Source: an uncultured Clostridium sp.
GTDB taxonomy: Bacteria > Bacillota > Clostridia > Lachnospirales > Lachnospiraceae
Length of the DNA: 23,093 nt
Reading direction: 5' to 3'
Assembly (NCBI GenBank): GCA_900553925.1
Contig: USFH01000012.1
Coordinates: 1-23,093, forward strand
Made by a program: the position numbers and the translations under genes. The notes under the pieces are model-generated. The model searched no databases and had not been told where the DNA came from. It worked only from the letters and a program-made list of their open reading frames with translations. Of this stretch, positions 1 to 7,780 are shown piece by piece (positions within the stretch are counted from its first letter, which is position 1; every line of letters begins with the position of its first letter).

Positions 1-11
1 ATTATATGTGG

Positions 12-30
12 TATATTTTGTTTAGTAAAC
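12..30 (+). promoter_or_regulatory. LacI-type operator over a possible -10 of the first gene
   Basis: GTTTAGTAAAC at 20-30 is a perfect inverted repeat (GTTTA-G-TAAAC), the size and A/T-edged form usual for LacI-family operators. TATATT at 12-17 could be a -10, which would place the start of transcription within the palindrome. The -35 lies outside the window. Its position 20 bases before the regulator's start codon suggests autorepression; this is inference. Confidence 0.45.
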
Positions 31-49
31 ATTTTGAAAGGAGTTTTCT

Positions 50-1063
50 ATGGCTACCATTCGTGATATTGCAAAAGAAGCTGGTGTATCGGCAGGCGCC
101 GTATCCAGAATTTTAAATAATGATGCTACCTTAAGTGTTGCTCCGGAAACGCGGGAACATGTGCTTGCGATTGCTAGGAAATTAAACTATACCAAATCCT
201 CCCGCACAAAAGCGATGGCAAAAAATACATTTACAATGGGAATCGTACTCTGGTATACGGCGGAGCAGGAATTAAAGGACAGCTACTATCTCCGTGTCAG
301 ACAGGGTGTGGAAGATTTTTGTATGAAAAATGCCATCCGCGTCGTACGTATTTTTCCAAATGAACCGGACGGTCTTAAGCAGCTTGCCTCCGTGAATGGA
401 TTAATCTGTCTTGGCAAGTTCTCTAAAAAAGAAATTGATACATTTCTTGGTATCTGCAGCAATATTGTATTTTTGGATATGGTCGTCGATGAATATAACA
501 TTACATCCTTAACGCTTGATTTTGAACGTGCCGTCTATGACGTCATGGACTATCTGACCGGACTTGGTCATACAAAGATTGCTCTGCTTGTCGGGTGTGA
601 ATATGTCGGAGATGGGGAACGTCTTGTTGACGCAAGAACTGTTGCTTATAAGAAATACATGGAACACCGGGAAATGGATGCCGAGACCTATGTGCGGGAA
701 GGCAGCTTCACTGCCAAATCCGGCTATGATATGATGATGGATCTGCTCGACAACAGCGACCTGCCAACGGCTGTATTTGCCGCAAACGACGCGATTGCAT
801 TAGGTGCCATGAAAGCAATCAAAGAAAGAGGTTATAAAATCCCACGGGATATCTCTATCGTTGGTTTCAACGATGAGGAATCCAGTACGTTCATAACCCC
901 TCCGCTTACGACCATTCATGCCCCATCCTATGATATGGGGCAACATGGTGCGAATCTTGTCTATGTTGCATCGAACTTAAGCATCAAGACACCTTTAAAA
1001 GCTAAAATTCCATGCCCGCTTGTCATCCGGGAATCCTGCGCCCGCGTCAAAGAGAACTGCTGA
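50..1063 (+). CDS. LacI/GalR-family transcriptional regulator
   Basis: A 337-residue protein of normal LacI-family length. Residues 1-50 are a typical LacI helix-turn-helix and hinge region (TIRDIAKEAGVSAGAVSRIL, then an R-x-x-V-x-x-x-A-x-x-L-x-Y segment). Residues from about 60 onward are the periplasmic-binding-protein-like effector domain, with the family's late signature DISIVGFND near residue 275 and TTIHAPSYDMG near 300. Such proteins repress sugar-use genes and release DNA on binding a sugar or sugar phosphate. The N-terminus resembles GalR/EbgR/MsmR-type regulators of galactoside use, but the ligand cannot be read from the sequence. The start is set by GAAAGGAG six bases before the ATG. 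It is the only + strand gene and converges on the HD-domain gene with five bases between them. Its target genes probably lie left of the window. Confidence 0.93.
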   Translation: MATIRDIAKEAGVSAGAVSRILNNDATLSVAPETREHVLAIARKLNYTKSSRTKAMAKNTFTMGIVLWYTAEQELKDSYYLRVRQGVEDFCMKNAIRVVRIFPNEPDGLKQLASVNGLICLGKFSKKEIDTFLGICSNIVFLDMVVDEYNITSLTLDFERAVYDVMDYLTGLGHTKIALLVGCEYVGDGERLVDARTVAYKKYMEHREMDAETYVREGSFTAKSGYDMMMDLLDNSDLPTAVFAANDAIALGAMKAIKERGYKIPRDISIVGFNDEESSTFITPPLTTIHAPSYDMGQHGANLVYVASNLSIKTPLKAKIPCPLVIRESCARVKENC

Positions 1064-1068
1064 TAGTT

Positions 1069-1506
1069 TTACTCAGATAACAAAATTTCTTTTGCCCGGC
1101 TGTACTTCTCTCTCCAATGCAGAATCTGCTTTTCAGAGCAGCCGGCCGCTTTCGAGCGGATCTCATCGGAATTATGCGCGAGATCTGCGAGCTTTACTTT
1201 CTTTGCTATCGCATTCGGTTTCAGATTCCGGACATAATCATAATAATCAACGGATTTGTCATGTGTCAGGAGACATACGGCTTCCGTTACTGCCGAAGGA
1301 AACGCCTGTTCTAACTCCGCAAGTGTGACTTCCGTATCTTCCACGACATCATGGAGAAGCGCCACCGTACAGCTTATCTCCTCATCCATCTGTTCTGCCA
1401 GATGAATCGGATGAAAGATATACGGCACACCACTTCTGTCCACCTGACCTTCGTGTGCTTTGTAAGCAAGCTTCATTGCTTTGATTGTCATACTCGTATA
1501 AATCAC
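1069..1506 (-). CDS. Small HD-domain hydrolase, probable (p)ppGpp hydrolase (SAH/MESH1-like)
   Basis: A 145-residue protein matching only the hydrolase half of RelA/SpoT enzymes. Visible are RSGVPYIFHPIHLA (His32, His35), LLHDVVEDT with the metal-binding HD pair His52-Asp53 and the Glu56-Asp57 pair that in Rel enzymes supports catalysis, and KLADLAHN with Asp108 and Asn112. No synthetase or TGS domain is present, so it should remove, not make, 3'-pyrophosphate from (p)ppGpp; a related nucleotide substrate is possible. It starts at GTG: GGGAGG sits seven bases upstream, while the first ATG five codons later has no ribosome site. It lies 78 bases after nifU on the same strand and may be co-transcribed with nifSU. 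Confidence 0.82.
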   Translation of the reverse strand: MIYTSMTIKAMKLAYKAHEGQVDRSGVPYIFHPIHLAEQMDEEISCTVALLHDVVEDTEVTLAELEQAFPSAVTEAVCLLTHDKSVDYYDYVRNLKPNAIAKKVKLADLAHNSDEIRSKAAGCSEKQILHWREKYSRAKEILLSE

Positions 1507-1584
1507 AGATTTCCTCCCATATATCTATCCCCGGTAAATCAATACATTATCGTCTGTGGCATGCCTTCTCATAGAATTAATTTT

Positions 1585-2052
1585 CTAATCATTTGCACCC
1601 GGCATCTCGTAGAAAGCTTCAGTCTCATCAATATCATTCACCGGTGGCTTTAAGCCTTCGATCGTGATGTTGTGCTTCTGTGCATAATCCCAGAGTGCTG
1701 CATGAACCGCTTCCTCTGCAAGCAGGGAACAGTGTACCTTGACCGGTGGCAATCCGCCAAGCGCTTCCATAACTGCCTTATTTGTAAGCTTCAATGCTTC
1801 CTGAATGGACTTGCCCTTGATCATCTCCGTTGCCATACTGCTTGTTGCAACAGCGGCACCGCAGCCAAATGTCTTGAACTTGCAATCACGGATGATCTGG
1901 TTGTCATCGACATCAAGATAAATACGCATAATATCGCCACATTTCGCATTTCCGACTGTACCGACACCACTGGCGTTCTCGATTTCTCCTACGTTTCTTG
2001 GGTTTGTGAAGTGTTCCATAACCTCTTCACTGTAATCTATAATCTGACTCAT
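1585..2052 (-). CDS. nifU: NifU/IscU-type iron-sulfur cluster scaffold
   Basis: A 155-residue IscU-domain protein that assembles [2Fe-2S]/[4Fe-4S] clusters from sulfur delivered by the cysteine desulfurase encoded just upstream. The three scaffold cysteines are present in the expected settings: AKCGD (Cys38 and the Asp40 that controls cluster release), FGCGAA (Cys64) and KVHCSLLAEEA (Cys108). It lacks the central ferredoxin and C-terminal Nfu domains of full-length nitrogen-fixation NifU, so it is a general-purpose scaffold despite the name. An ATG two codons upstream is rejected as the start because it lies only two bases from AGGAGG; the ATG used here has eight-base spacing. About 40 bases separate it from nifS, so they form an operon. 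The acidic C-terminus beyond residue 130 is clade-specific. Confidence 0.95.
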   Translation of the reverse strand: MSQIIDYSEEVMEHFTNPRNVGEIENASGVGTVGNAKCGDIMRIYLDVDDNQIIRDCKFKTFGCGAAVATSSMATEMIKGKSIQEALKLTNKAVMEALGGLPPVKVHCSLLAEEAVHAALWDYAQKHNITIEGLKPPVNDIDETEAFYEMPGAND

Positions 2053-2094
2053 CGTCATTACCTCCTAAATATAATCAGTATCCCGTGTATGAAC

Positions 2095-3279
2095 TTACTG
2101 CTTGTTCTTCTTTACGAAATCCTCGTAAAGCGGTGACATACTGCGCAGACGCTCTACAACCGTCTTGATTGCCTCTACTGTATAGTCAATTTCTTCCTTT
2201 GTTGTCTCATCGGATAATGTCAGACGAAGTGATCCGTGTGCGATCTCATGTGGCAGACCGATGGCAAGCAATACATGCGATGGATCGAGTGATCCGGATG
2301 TACATGCGGAACCACTGGATGCACAGATACCCTTCTGGTCAAGCATGATCAGAAGTGACTCACCCTCGATGAACCGAAAGCTGAAGTTCACGTTGTTCGG
2401 CAGACGTTTTACCTTGTCGCCGTTTAACTTCGTATATGGAACCTCATCTAAGACACGCTTGATCAGATAATCTCGCAAATTTGTCTCATATTCCATACGT
2501 GCCTGCATCTTCTCTTTTGCAAGTATCGTTGCACGTCCAAAACCTACAATACCCGGTGTATTGTGTGTACCGGCCCGCTTTCCGCGCTCCTGTGCACCAC
2601 CATGGACAAAGGACTCAATCTGCACACCATTTCTAAGGTACATGATACCGATTCCTTTTGGCCCGTTGATCTTATGACCGCTGGCAGAAAGCATATCAAT
2701 ATGGCATTCATCCACATTGATTGGCACATGTCCATATGCCTGTACCGCATCTGTATGGAACAGAACCTTATGCTTCTTCGCGATCTCGCCAATCTCCTTG
2801 ATTGGCTGGATGCTTCCGATCTCGTTATTTGCAAACATCACTGAAATCAGGATTGTATCCTCGCGGATTGATTTTTCAAGCTCATCTAATTTGATGATAC
2901 CATTTTCATCCACGCCGACATATGTGATCTCATAACCAAGCTTCTCTAGATACTCGCATGTATGCAGGATTGCATGATGTTCGATGGCAGACGTGATGAT
3001 ATGTTTTCCTTTCTTTCTCTGGGAAAATGCGATTCCTTTCAACGCCCAGTTATCCGACTCGCTTCCGCCGCCCGTGAAATAAATCTCATTTGGCTTTGCG
3101 CCAAGGAAATCCGCAACTTCCTTTCTGGCATCTTCCACCGCTTTCTTGCTCTCGCCGGCAAAGCGGTATACACTTGCCGCATTTCCATAATACTCTTCGA
3201 AATACGGATTCATTACTTCATATACTTCCGGTGCAACTTTCGTTGTCGCCGCATTATCTAAATAAATTAACTCACTCAT
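2095..3279 (-). CDS. nifS: Cysteine desulfurase (NifS/IscS family)
   Basis: A 394-residue class V PLP enzyme that takes sulfur from cysteine as an enzyme-bound persulfide and gives it to the NifU scaffold and other acceptors. The N-terminus YLDNAATTKVAPEV is diagnostic. Also visible are HTDAVQAYG (residues 175-183, cofactor contact), the PLP lysine in SGHKINGPKG (Lys203) and the catalytic loop SSGSACTSGSLDPSHV (Cys326), placing it in the IscS/NifS group and not the SufS group. AAGGAGG lies 11 bases before the ATG, a little long but without competitor. A strong sigma-A promoter lies upstream. No Rrf2/IscR regulator adjoins it, unlike many clostridial isc loci; the neighbour upstream is a LysR gene. 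The same enzyme could charge the rhodanese/PP-loop protein encoded further right, which is inference. Confidence 0.96.
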   Translation of the reverse strand: MSELIYLDNAATTKVAPEVYEVMNPYFEEYYGNAASVYRFAGESKKAVEDARKEVADFLGAKPNEIYFTGGGSESDNWALKGIAFSQRKKGKHIITSAIEHHAILHTCEYLEKLGYEITYVGVDENGIIKLDELEKSIREDTILISVMFANNEIGSIQPIKEIGEIAKKHKVLFHTDAVQAYGHVPINVDECHIDMLSASGHKINGPKGIGIMYLRNGVQIESFVHGGAQERGKRAGTHNTPGIVGFGRATILAKEKMQARMEYETNLRDYLIKRVLDEVPYTKLNGDKVKRLPNNVNFSFRFIEGESLLIMLDQKGICASSGSACTSGSLDPSHVLLAIGLPHEIAHGSLRLTLSDETTKEEIDYTVEAIKTVVERLRSMSPLYEDFVKKNKQ

Positions 3280-3322
3280 TGCTATGAATGCCTCCTTAAT
3301 TCTTTACTTTTGTCCATGAAAA

Positions 3323-3351
3323 ATTATAATCAGACATGTTTCAAAAGTCAA
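3323..3351 (-). promoter_or_regulatory. Sigma-A promoter of nifS-nifU
   Basis: On the - strand, TTGACT (3351-3346) is followed by exactly 17 bases and a perfect TATAAT (3328-3323). The -10 ends 43 bases before the nifS start codon, so the leader is about 35 bases. This is the best-formed promoter in the window and marks the start of the nifS-nifU(-HD) unit. Confidence 0.85.
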
Positions 3352-3361
3352 CGAAACCACC

Positions 3362-3376
3362 CTCATTTATAATGAG
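3362..3376. repeat. Short inverted repeat between LysR gene and nifS promoter
   Basis: CTCATT-TAT-AATGAG is a perfect 6-bp inverted repeat with a 3-base centre. It begins eight bases after the LysR-gene stop codon and lies 10 bases upstream of the nifS -35. No U-rich tract follows on the - strand, so it is a poor terminator; it could be an operator or activator site for nifS. Its role is unknown. Confidence 0.35.
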
Positions 3377-3384
3377 AATAAATT

Positions 3385-4293
3385 TCATTTGCAGTGCTTT
3401 TCATACTGCTTCAAGATCTCAATATAGCGGCTTCCAAGATGGCTGAGCGGGATTCCCTTCCGTTTCAGATACCCAATCGTCATCGTCTCCTCGGCTGCAA
3501 ACGGTACTGCCGTATACCCATCTCCGTTTAATTCCTCACAGATAATACCGGAACAAAGTGTATAACCGTTTAACCCGGTCATCAGATTTAACATCGTCGC
3601 ACGGTCGTCCGCCTTGATCGTCTGCTTATATTCGAGGTTGCTTAATACCTCCTCCGCAAAATAAAAGGAATTCTTATTGCCCTGCTCAAACGACAGACAC
3701 GGATATGGCTCTAAATCCGAGAAGGAAATAGACTCCTTCCCTGCAAGCGGATGTCCACTTGCGAGATACACATAAACCGCACAGTCAAACAATGGTTTAA
3801 ACTCCAGTTCATTTGCATCAAATACCTTCTGCATGGCTTTCTGGTTGAAGTTGTTCAGATACAGGATGCCAAGCTCACTCCGGAAATTCTTGACATTCTC
3901 GATAACCTCACCGGTCTTCGTCTCATGGACGGCAAGCTCATACTCGTCCAGTGAGAAATTCCGCGCCAGCTTGATGAACGCCTCCACTGCGAAGGAATAA
4001 TGCTGCATGGATACGCTAAACTTCCGCTTGTGTTCTGCAGCACCCATATATTTTTCTTCCATCATCTGCTGCAGCTCCACCATCTGTCTGGCATAACTTA
4101 AGAACTCTTCGCCCTCGGTTGTCACAACGATACCGCGGTTCGTCCGCAGAAAGATCTCTATCTGTAATTCTTCCTCTAAATCATGAATTGTATTCGATAA
4201 TGCGGGCTGCGATACAAAAAGCTCACTCGCCGCCTTGTTCATTGACTTCATATCTGCAATTGTCACCGCATACCGCAGTTGCTGTAATGTCAT
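3385..4293 (-). CDS. LysR-family transcriptional regulator
   Basis: A 302-residue protein of standard LysR length. The N-terminal winged helix-turn-helix (residues 1-60) reads as MTLQQLRYAVTIADMKSMNK, then AASELFVSQPALSNTIHDLE, then LQIEIFLRTNRGIVVTTEGE, followed by the linker helix and an effector-binding domain from about residue 90. AGGAG seven bases before the ATG supports the start. The stop codon of the decayed MATE gene directly abuts this ribosome site, so the two were once an operon. LysR genes usually control a divergent or adjacent gene; here the intact neighbours are nifS downstream and the copper genes upstream, all in the same direction, and the inactivated transporter may have been the original target. 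Ligand and regulon are unknown. Confidence 0.92.
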   Translation of the reverse strand: MTLQQLRYAVTIADMKSMNKAASELFVSQPALSNTIHDLEEELQIEIFLRTNRGIVVTTEGEEFLSYARQMVELQQMMEEKYMGAAEHKRKFSVSMQHYSFAVEAFIKLARNFSLDEYELAVHETKTGEVIENVKNFRSELGILYLNNFNQKAMQKVFDANELEFKPLFDCAVYVYLASGHPLAGKESISFSDLEPYPCLSFEQGNKNSFYFAEEVLSNLEYKQTIKADDRATMLNLMTGLNGYTLCSGIICEELNGDGYTAVPFAAEETMTIGYLKRKGIPLSHLGSRYIEILKQYEKHCK

Positions 4294-4302
4294 ACGCCAC
4301 TC

Positions 4303-4658
4303 CTATTCTTTCCTTTTACTCACACCCTGAATTCCCATCGCAATACCAAATGTCACGACCTCTGTAACCGGAAATGCCATCCATACACCGGTTACACCAA
4401 AAAGCTTCGACAGCATGAATGCCATCAGACTAATCACAACGATACCGCGCGATACCGCGTTGCGGAACCAATCCCGATTAACGAACCAATGGCAAATAAC
4501 AACCCATAAACCGGCAGTGTCAGATTCAATGCCGCAATACCAAGGGTTCCATTTGCCACGGAGATAAAAAATGTATCTGCGAGGATGTAGCACGACATGC
4601 CCATCATCGCAAATACATTTAAAAATATGAACTTTCTTAGTTTCTTTCCCACGTTCAT
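4303..4658 (-). pseudogene. Decayed MATE-family efflux transporter (internal deletion plus frameshift)
   Basis: Two reading frames, 4658-4434 and up to 4303, hold the two ends of one MATE (multidrug and toxin extrusion) transporter. The first gives the usual N-terminus, with KKLRKFIFLNVFAMMGMSCY, ILADTFFIS and LIGIGSATRY. The second, in another frame, gives the usual C-terminus, with RGIVVISLMAFMLSKLFGV, TGVWMAFPVTE and SKRKE. An intact MATE protein is about 440-460 residues; roughly 120 remain, so over 300 codons from the middle are missing. The junction falls near 4440-4459, where the 10-bp unit CGATACCGCG is present twice in tandem. No functional product is expected. The gene lies ten bases after copZ and runs directly into the LysR gene. 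Confidence 0.85.
4440..4459. repeat. 10-bp tandem repeat at the MATE deletion junction
   Basis: CGATACCGCG occurs twice head-to-tail, exactly where the N-terminal and C-terminal remnants of the MATE gene meet. It may be a trace of the deletion or of slippage during repair. Removing one copy does not restore a common frame. Confidence 0.6.
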
Positions 4659-4668
4659 CTGCTAGTTG

Positions 4669-4920
4669 CTATTTTCTGTGAAATAACCCTTTCTTCTCAT
4701 AAGGCTGATGTTCGATGCCAAGCACCTTGTAGCCAAGCTTCTCAACTTCTTCTGTAAATTTTGCATCATCGAAGCCTTCTTCTGCTACGATCACAGTCTC
4801 CTTCTTCGCATGGGAAGAAGTGACTTTCTTCACCTTGAAATTATTTCTTACCATGTCGTTCATATGCGACTCGCACATACCACACATCATACCATCGATT
4901 TTTGCAATAATCTGTTCCAT
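4669..4920 (-). CDS. copZ: CopZ-like copper chaperone (heavy-metal-associated domain)
   Basis: An 83-residue protein, essentially one HMA domain. The Cu(I) site is GMMCGMCESHM (Cys13, Cys16), in the loop before the first helix as in CopZ and Atx1, and LGYKV near residue 63 marks the last strand. A short basic tail (KKGLFHRK) follows. CopZ proteins carry Cu(I) in the cytoplasm to the CopA ATPase and CsoR-type sensors. The G-M-C core differs from the usual AAC/ASC and is common in clostridial copies. AAGGAGG lies eight bases before the ATG, and copA ends 50 bases upstream, so the two are almost certainly co-transcribed. Confidence 0.88.
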   Translation of the reverse strand: MEQIIAKIDGMMCGMCESHMNDMVRNNFKVKKVTSSHAKKETVIVAEEGFDDAKFTEEVEKLGYKVLGIEHQPYEKKGLFHRK

Positions 4921-4970
4921 TTTGTTTTCCTCCTTAAACTACATGAATTTATATAGAATGTCAACCTCTC

Positions 4971-7253
4971 CTATGCTGTCTCCCGCTGCTTCTTTCCGAA
5001 TTTGAACAGATTCAGGCGAAGTGCATTGGTCACAACACAAAAGCTTGACAGACTCATCGCTGCTGCACCGAACATCGGATTCAATGTCCAGCCAAATAAA
5101 TGAACCCACGCACCTGCCGCAAGCGGGATTCCTATAATATTGTAAATAAATGCCCAGAAGAGGTTCTCGTGGATATTCCGCAAGGTTGCCCGGCTAAGCC
5201 GGATTGCAGCAGGCACATCGGACAACCGGCTTTTCATCAGCACGACATCCGCCGCATCAATGGCAATATCGGTTCCTGCTCCGATTGCGATACCTATATC
5301 TGCACGTGTGAGTGCCGGAGCATCGTTCACGCCATCACCGACCATCGCAACCTTTCCTTTCTTCTGCAGATTGGCGATCACAGTCTCCTTACCATCCGGA
5401 AGCACACCTGCGATCACTTCATCGACACCTGCCTGCTTGCCGATTGCCTGAGCCGTCTGCTCGTTATCACCGGTCAGCATGACAACATGGATCCCCATAT
5501 TTTTAAGCTCCGCGATTGCTTCCGGGCTGTCCTCCTTCATCACATCGGCAACTGCCACCATTCCAAGGATCTTGCCATTCTCCGCGAAGAATAATGGTGT
5601 CTTTCCTTCGGATGCATAGACCTCTGCCTGCTTCCGAAGTTCAGTTTCTTCCTCTTTTGCTATCCTGATCTGCCCGGAAATATAGTTCCAGTTTCCACCC
5701 TGCAGATGCTTTCCATCGCGGACGCCCATCAGACCATTTCCGGAAACTGCCTGAAACTCCCCGACACCTGCCTCTGTCTGGTTGTTCGCATCGCCCCATG
5801 CGATAATCGCCTTCGCAAGCGGATGCTCACTTTTTTGTTCCAGCGCATATGCGGCATGCATCAGATACGATTCCTCACAGCCAACCGGATAGATATCCGT
5901 TACACGTGGTTCGCCCTTTGTGATCGTACCGGTCTTATCGAGTGCCACGATCTGTACCTTTCCTGTTTCCTCCAGCGAAACGGCCGTCTTAAACAGGATT
6001 CCATGCTTTGCACCCACACCATTTCCGACCATGATAGCAACCGGCGTCGCAAGTCCAAGCGCACACGGACAGCTGATAACCAAAACGGAAATTGCTCTTG
6101 CAAGCGAGTATCCTACCGGTCTTCCTACAAGCATCCAGATCACAAATGTCACGATGGCAATACCGATCACAATCGGTACAAATACACCGGATACCTTATC
6201 TGCCACCTTCGCAATCGGCGCCTTCGTCGCCGCCGCGTCACTTACCATATGGATAATTTGCGACAACGTTGTATCCTCACCGACACGGGTTGCCTCACAG
6301 AGCAGATACCCTGACTGATTGAGTGTCGCTGCGGATACCGGATCGCCCGGATTCTTGTCTACCGGAATACTCTCACCGGTCAGCGCGGATTCATTGACTG
6401 CACTGTTTCCTTCCTTGACGAATCCATCCACCGGAATATTCTCACCCGGACGGACAGCAAATAAATCTCCGATATGAAGCTGTTCGATCGGTACCGTCTG
6501 CTCCACACCATCTTTTACTAAAACTGCAGTCTTCGGTGCAAGCTTCATCAAGCCCTTTAATGCATCGGTCGTCCTGCCCTTTGATTTTGCCTCAAGCATC
6601 TTACCCACAGTTATGAGTGTGAGAATCATCGCCGCAGATTCAAAGTAAAACTCATGCATGTAATGCATGACTTGTGTCTCCTGTCCCTTGACAACCGCAT
6701 CGGTCATTGCAAACAGTGCATACACACTGTAGATAAACGATGCAGCAGAGCCAAGTGCTACGAGCGTGTCCATGTTTGGTGCCCGGTGTATAAGTCCCTT
6801 GAATCCATTTACGAAGAACTTCTGGTTTACGACCATAATCGCAATCGTGAACAGAAGCTGTACAAGTCCCATCGCCACGTGATTGCCATCGAAAACCGGT
6901 GGCAGCGGCCAGTTCCACATCATATGACCCATCGACACATACATGAGCGGGATCAGCAGAACTACCGACGCGATCAGGCGTTTCCGCATCAACGGTGTCT
7001 CCGTATCTTTGAGTGCATCGGCATCTTCCTCCGTGCTGCCGGACTGCTTTCCGGCTTTCATCTTCGATGCTTTATAGCCGGCTTTTTCGACCGCCTGGAT
7101 GATTTTCGCTGCATCTGCCGTTCCTTCCACGCTCATCGAATTGGTAAGCAGGCTCACGGTACAAGCAGTCACGCCATCCACCGCAGAAACTGCCTTCTCG
7201 ACACGCGCGCTGCAGGCGGCGCAGCTCATACCCTTCACTTTATATTGTTCCAT
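4971..7253 (-). CDS. copA: Copper-exporting P1B-type ATPase CopA
   Basis: A 760-residue membrane pump that hydrolyses ATP to export Cu(I). In order: one N-terminal HMA domain with GMSCAAC (Cys11, Cys14); membrane helices from about residue 92; actuator-domain TGES (292-295); the transmembrane metal site CPC (395-397); the phosphorylated Asp439 in DKTGT; SEHP (475-478), the P1B histidine; TGDN (594-597); GDGVNDAP (639-646). Tyr704-Asn705 and M733-x-x-S-S in the last two helices are the other Cu(I)-site residues of the P1B-1 subgroup, so copper and not zinc or cadmium is the likely cargo. Residues 70-85 form a polar linker. The start codon has GGAG about 12 bases upstream, slightly long. It follows csoR by 202 bases that contain a large stem-loop element. 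Confidence 0.97.
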   Translation of the reverse strand: MEQYKVKGMSCAACSARVEKAVSAVDGVTACTVSLLTNSMSVEGTADAAKIIQAVEKAGYKASKMKAGKQSGSTEEDADALKDTETPLMRKRLIASVVLLIPLMYVSMGHMMWNWPLPPVFDGNHVAMGLVQLLFTIAIMVVNQKFFVNGFKGLIHRAPNMDTLVALGSAASFIYSVYALFAMTDAVVKGQETQVMHYMHEFYFESAAMILTLITVGKMLEAKSKGRTTDALKGLMKLAPKTAVLVKDGVEQTVPIEQLHIGDLFAVRPGENIPVDGFVKEGNSAVNESALTGESIPVDKNPGDPVSAATLNQSGYLLCEATRVGEDTTLSQIIHMVSDAAATKAPIAKVADKVSGVFVPIVIGIAIVTFVIWMLVGRPVGYSLARAISVLVISCPCALGLATPVAIMVGNGVGAKHGILFKTAVSLEETGKVQIVALDKTGTITKGEPRVTDIYPVGCEESYLMHAAYALEQKSEHPLAKAIIAWGDANNQTEAGVGEFQAVSGNGLMGVRDGKHLQGGNWNYISGQIRIAKEEETELRKQAEVYASEGKTPLFFAENGKILGMVAVADVMKEDSPEAIAELKNMGIHVVMLTGDNEQTAQAIGKQAGVDEVIAGVLPDGKETVIANLQKKGKVAMVGDGVNDAPALTRADIGIAIGAGTDIAIDAADVVLMKSRLSDVPAAIRLSRATLRNIHENLFWAFIYNIIGIPLAAGAWVHLFGWTLNPMFGAAAMSLSSFCVVTNALRLNLFKFGKKQRETA

Positions 7254-7275
7254 GTAATAATTTTTCTCCTTTCCA

Positions 7276-7426
7276 ATGAGTTGTATGCAATTACCAATCT
7301 ACGCAGACACGCTCTCGCTCGGTTCAGCACGCAGTGGTACTAAACTCACAGCAGCAAGCAGCTGTTCGTTAAGTGCCAGCGTGCTTCAACGGTCTGCTTT
7401 AGATTTGGTAATTCCATACAACTCAT
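7276..7426. repeat. ~150-bp imperfect palindrome (MITE-like or structured RNA) between csoR and copA
   Basis: The ends pair over about 30 bp: ATGAGTTGTATG (7276-7287) with CATACAACTCAT (7415-7426); AATTACCAATCT (7289-7300) with 7401-7413 (one extra base); GCAGAC (7303-7308) with GTCTGC (7392-7397). Inside, TTCAGCACGC (7323-7332) faces GCGTGCTTCAA (7379-7389). It fills most of the 202-base csoR-copA gap and encodes no plausible protein. It could be a miniature inverted-repeat element or an RNA structure within the copper operon transcript. The TTCAGCACGC/GCGTGCTTCA pair resembles the ends of the elements at 8972-8998 and 21532-21582. Confidence 0.7.
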
Positions 7427-7455
7427 ATATAATTTTTCTTTATACGTTCTTACTG

Positions 7456-7776
7456 TTATTTCATTAACTTCTGTAGTAATGTTACTAACTCGTCGATCAC
7501 TTCGTCGTTACCTTGACGGATGTTGTCGGCCACACAGGTTTTTACGTGGTTGGCAAGCAGTACCTTATTGAAGCTGTTGAGTGCGGATGTGACCGCAGAC
7601 ACCTGCATCAAGACATCCGTACAATATGCATCCTTCTCCAACATATTCTCGATGCCGCGCACCTGTCCTTCGATACGCTTCAACCGATTCATCAGATCCT
7701 TTTTCTCTTTTTCCTGTCGTTCTTTATGTTTCCCCGAACAGCAAGGACAATTCTTTTCTTCTTTATTTTCTTCCAT
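7456..7776 (-). CDS. csoR: CsoR-family copper-sensing repressor
   Basis: A 106-residue all-helical repressor of the CsoR/RcnR family (DUF156). The signature RLKRIEGQVRGIENMLEKDA is at 31-50, and the Cu(I)-binding Cys-His-Cys set is complete: Cys52 (AYCTDVL), His77 and Cys81 (NHVKTC). Apo-CsoR binds GC-tract DNA as a tetramer and leaves it when it binds Cu(I). The N-terminus adds CPCCSGKH (Cys10, Cys12, Cys13, His17), a possible accessory metal site. Its own promoter lies inside a perfect 44-bp inverted repeat ending four bases before the start codon, and AGGGGGT in that repeat probably serves as the ribosome site. It heads the csoR-copA-copZ unit, so copper should induce the whole cassette. 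Confidence 0.95.
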   Translation of the reverse strand: MEENKEEKNCPCCSGKHKERQEKEKKDLMNRLKRIEGQVRGIENMLEKDAYCTDVLMQVSAVTSALNSFNKVLLANHVKTCVADNIRQGNDEVIDELVTLLQKLMK

Positions 7777-7780
7777 AAAT

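Noticed and set aside
5706..6314. 202-residue open frame on the + strand inside copA
   Set aside because: It is antisense to the conserved core of the ATPase; its composition (Arg, His, Cys rich) is typical of a shadow frame.
6654..7343. 229-residue + strand frame over the copA N-terminus
   Set aside because: Shadow of copA and of the stem-loop element; no recognisable domain.
7276..7426. Rho-independent terminator between csoR and copA
   Set aside because: The stem is far too long with an 80-base interior and has no U-tract at its base.
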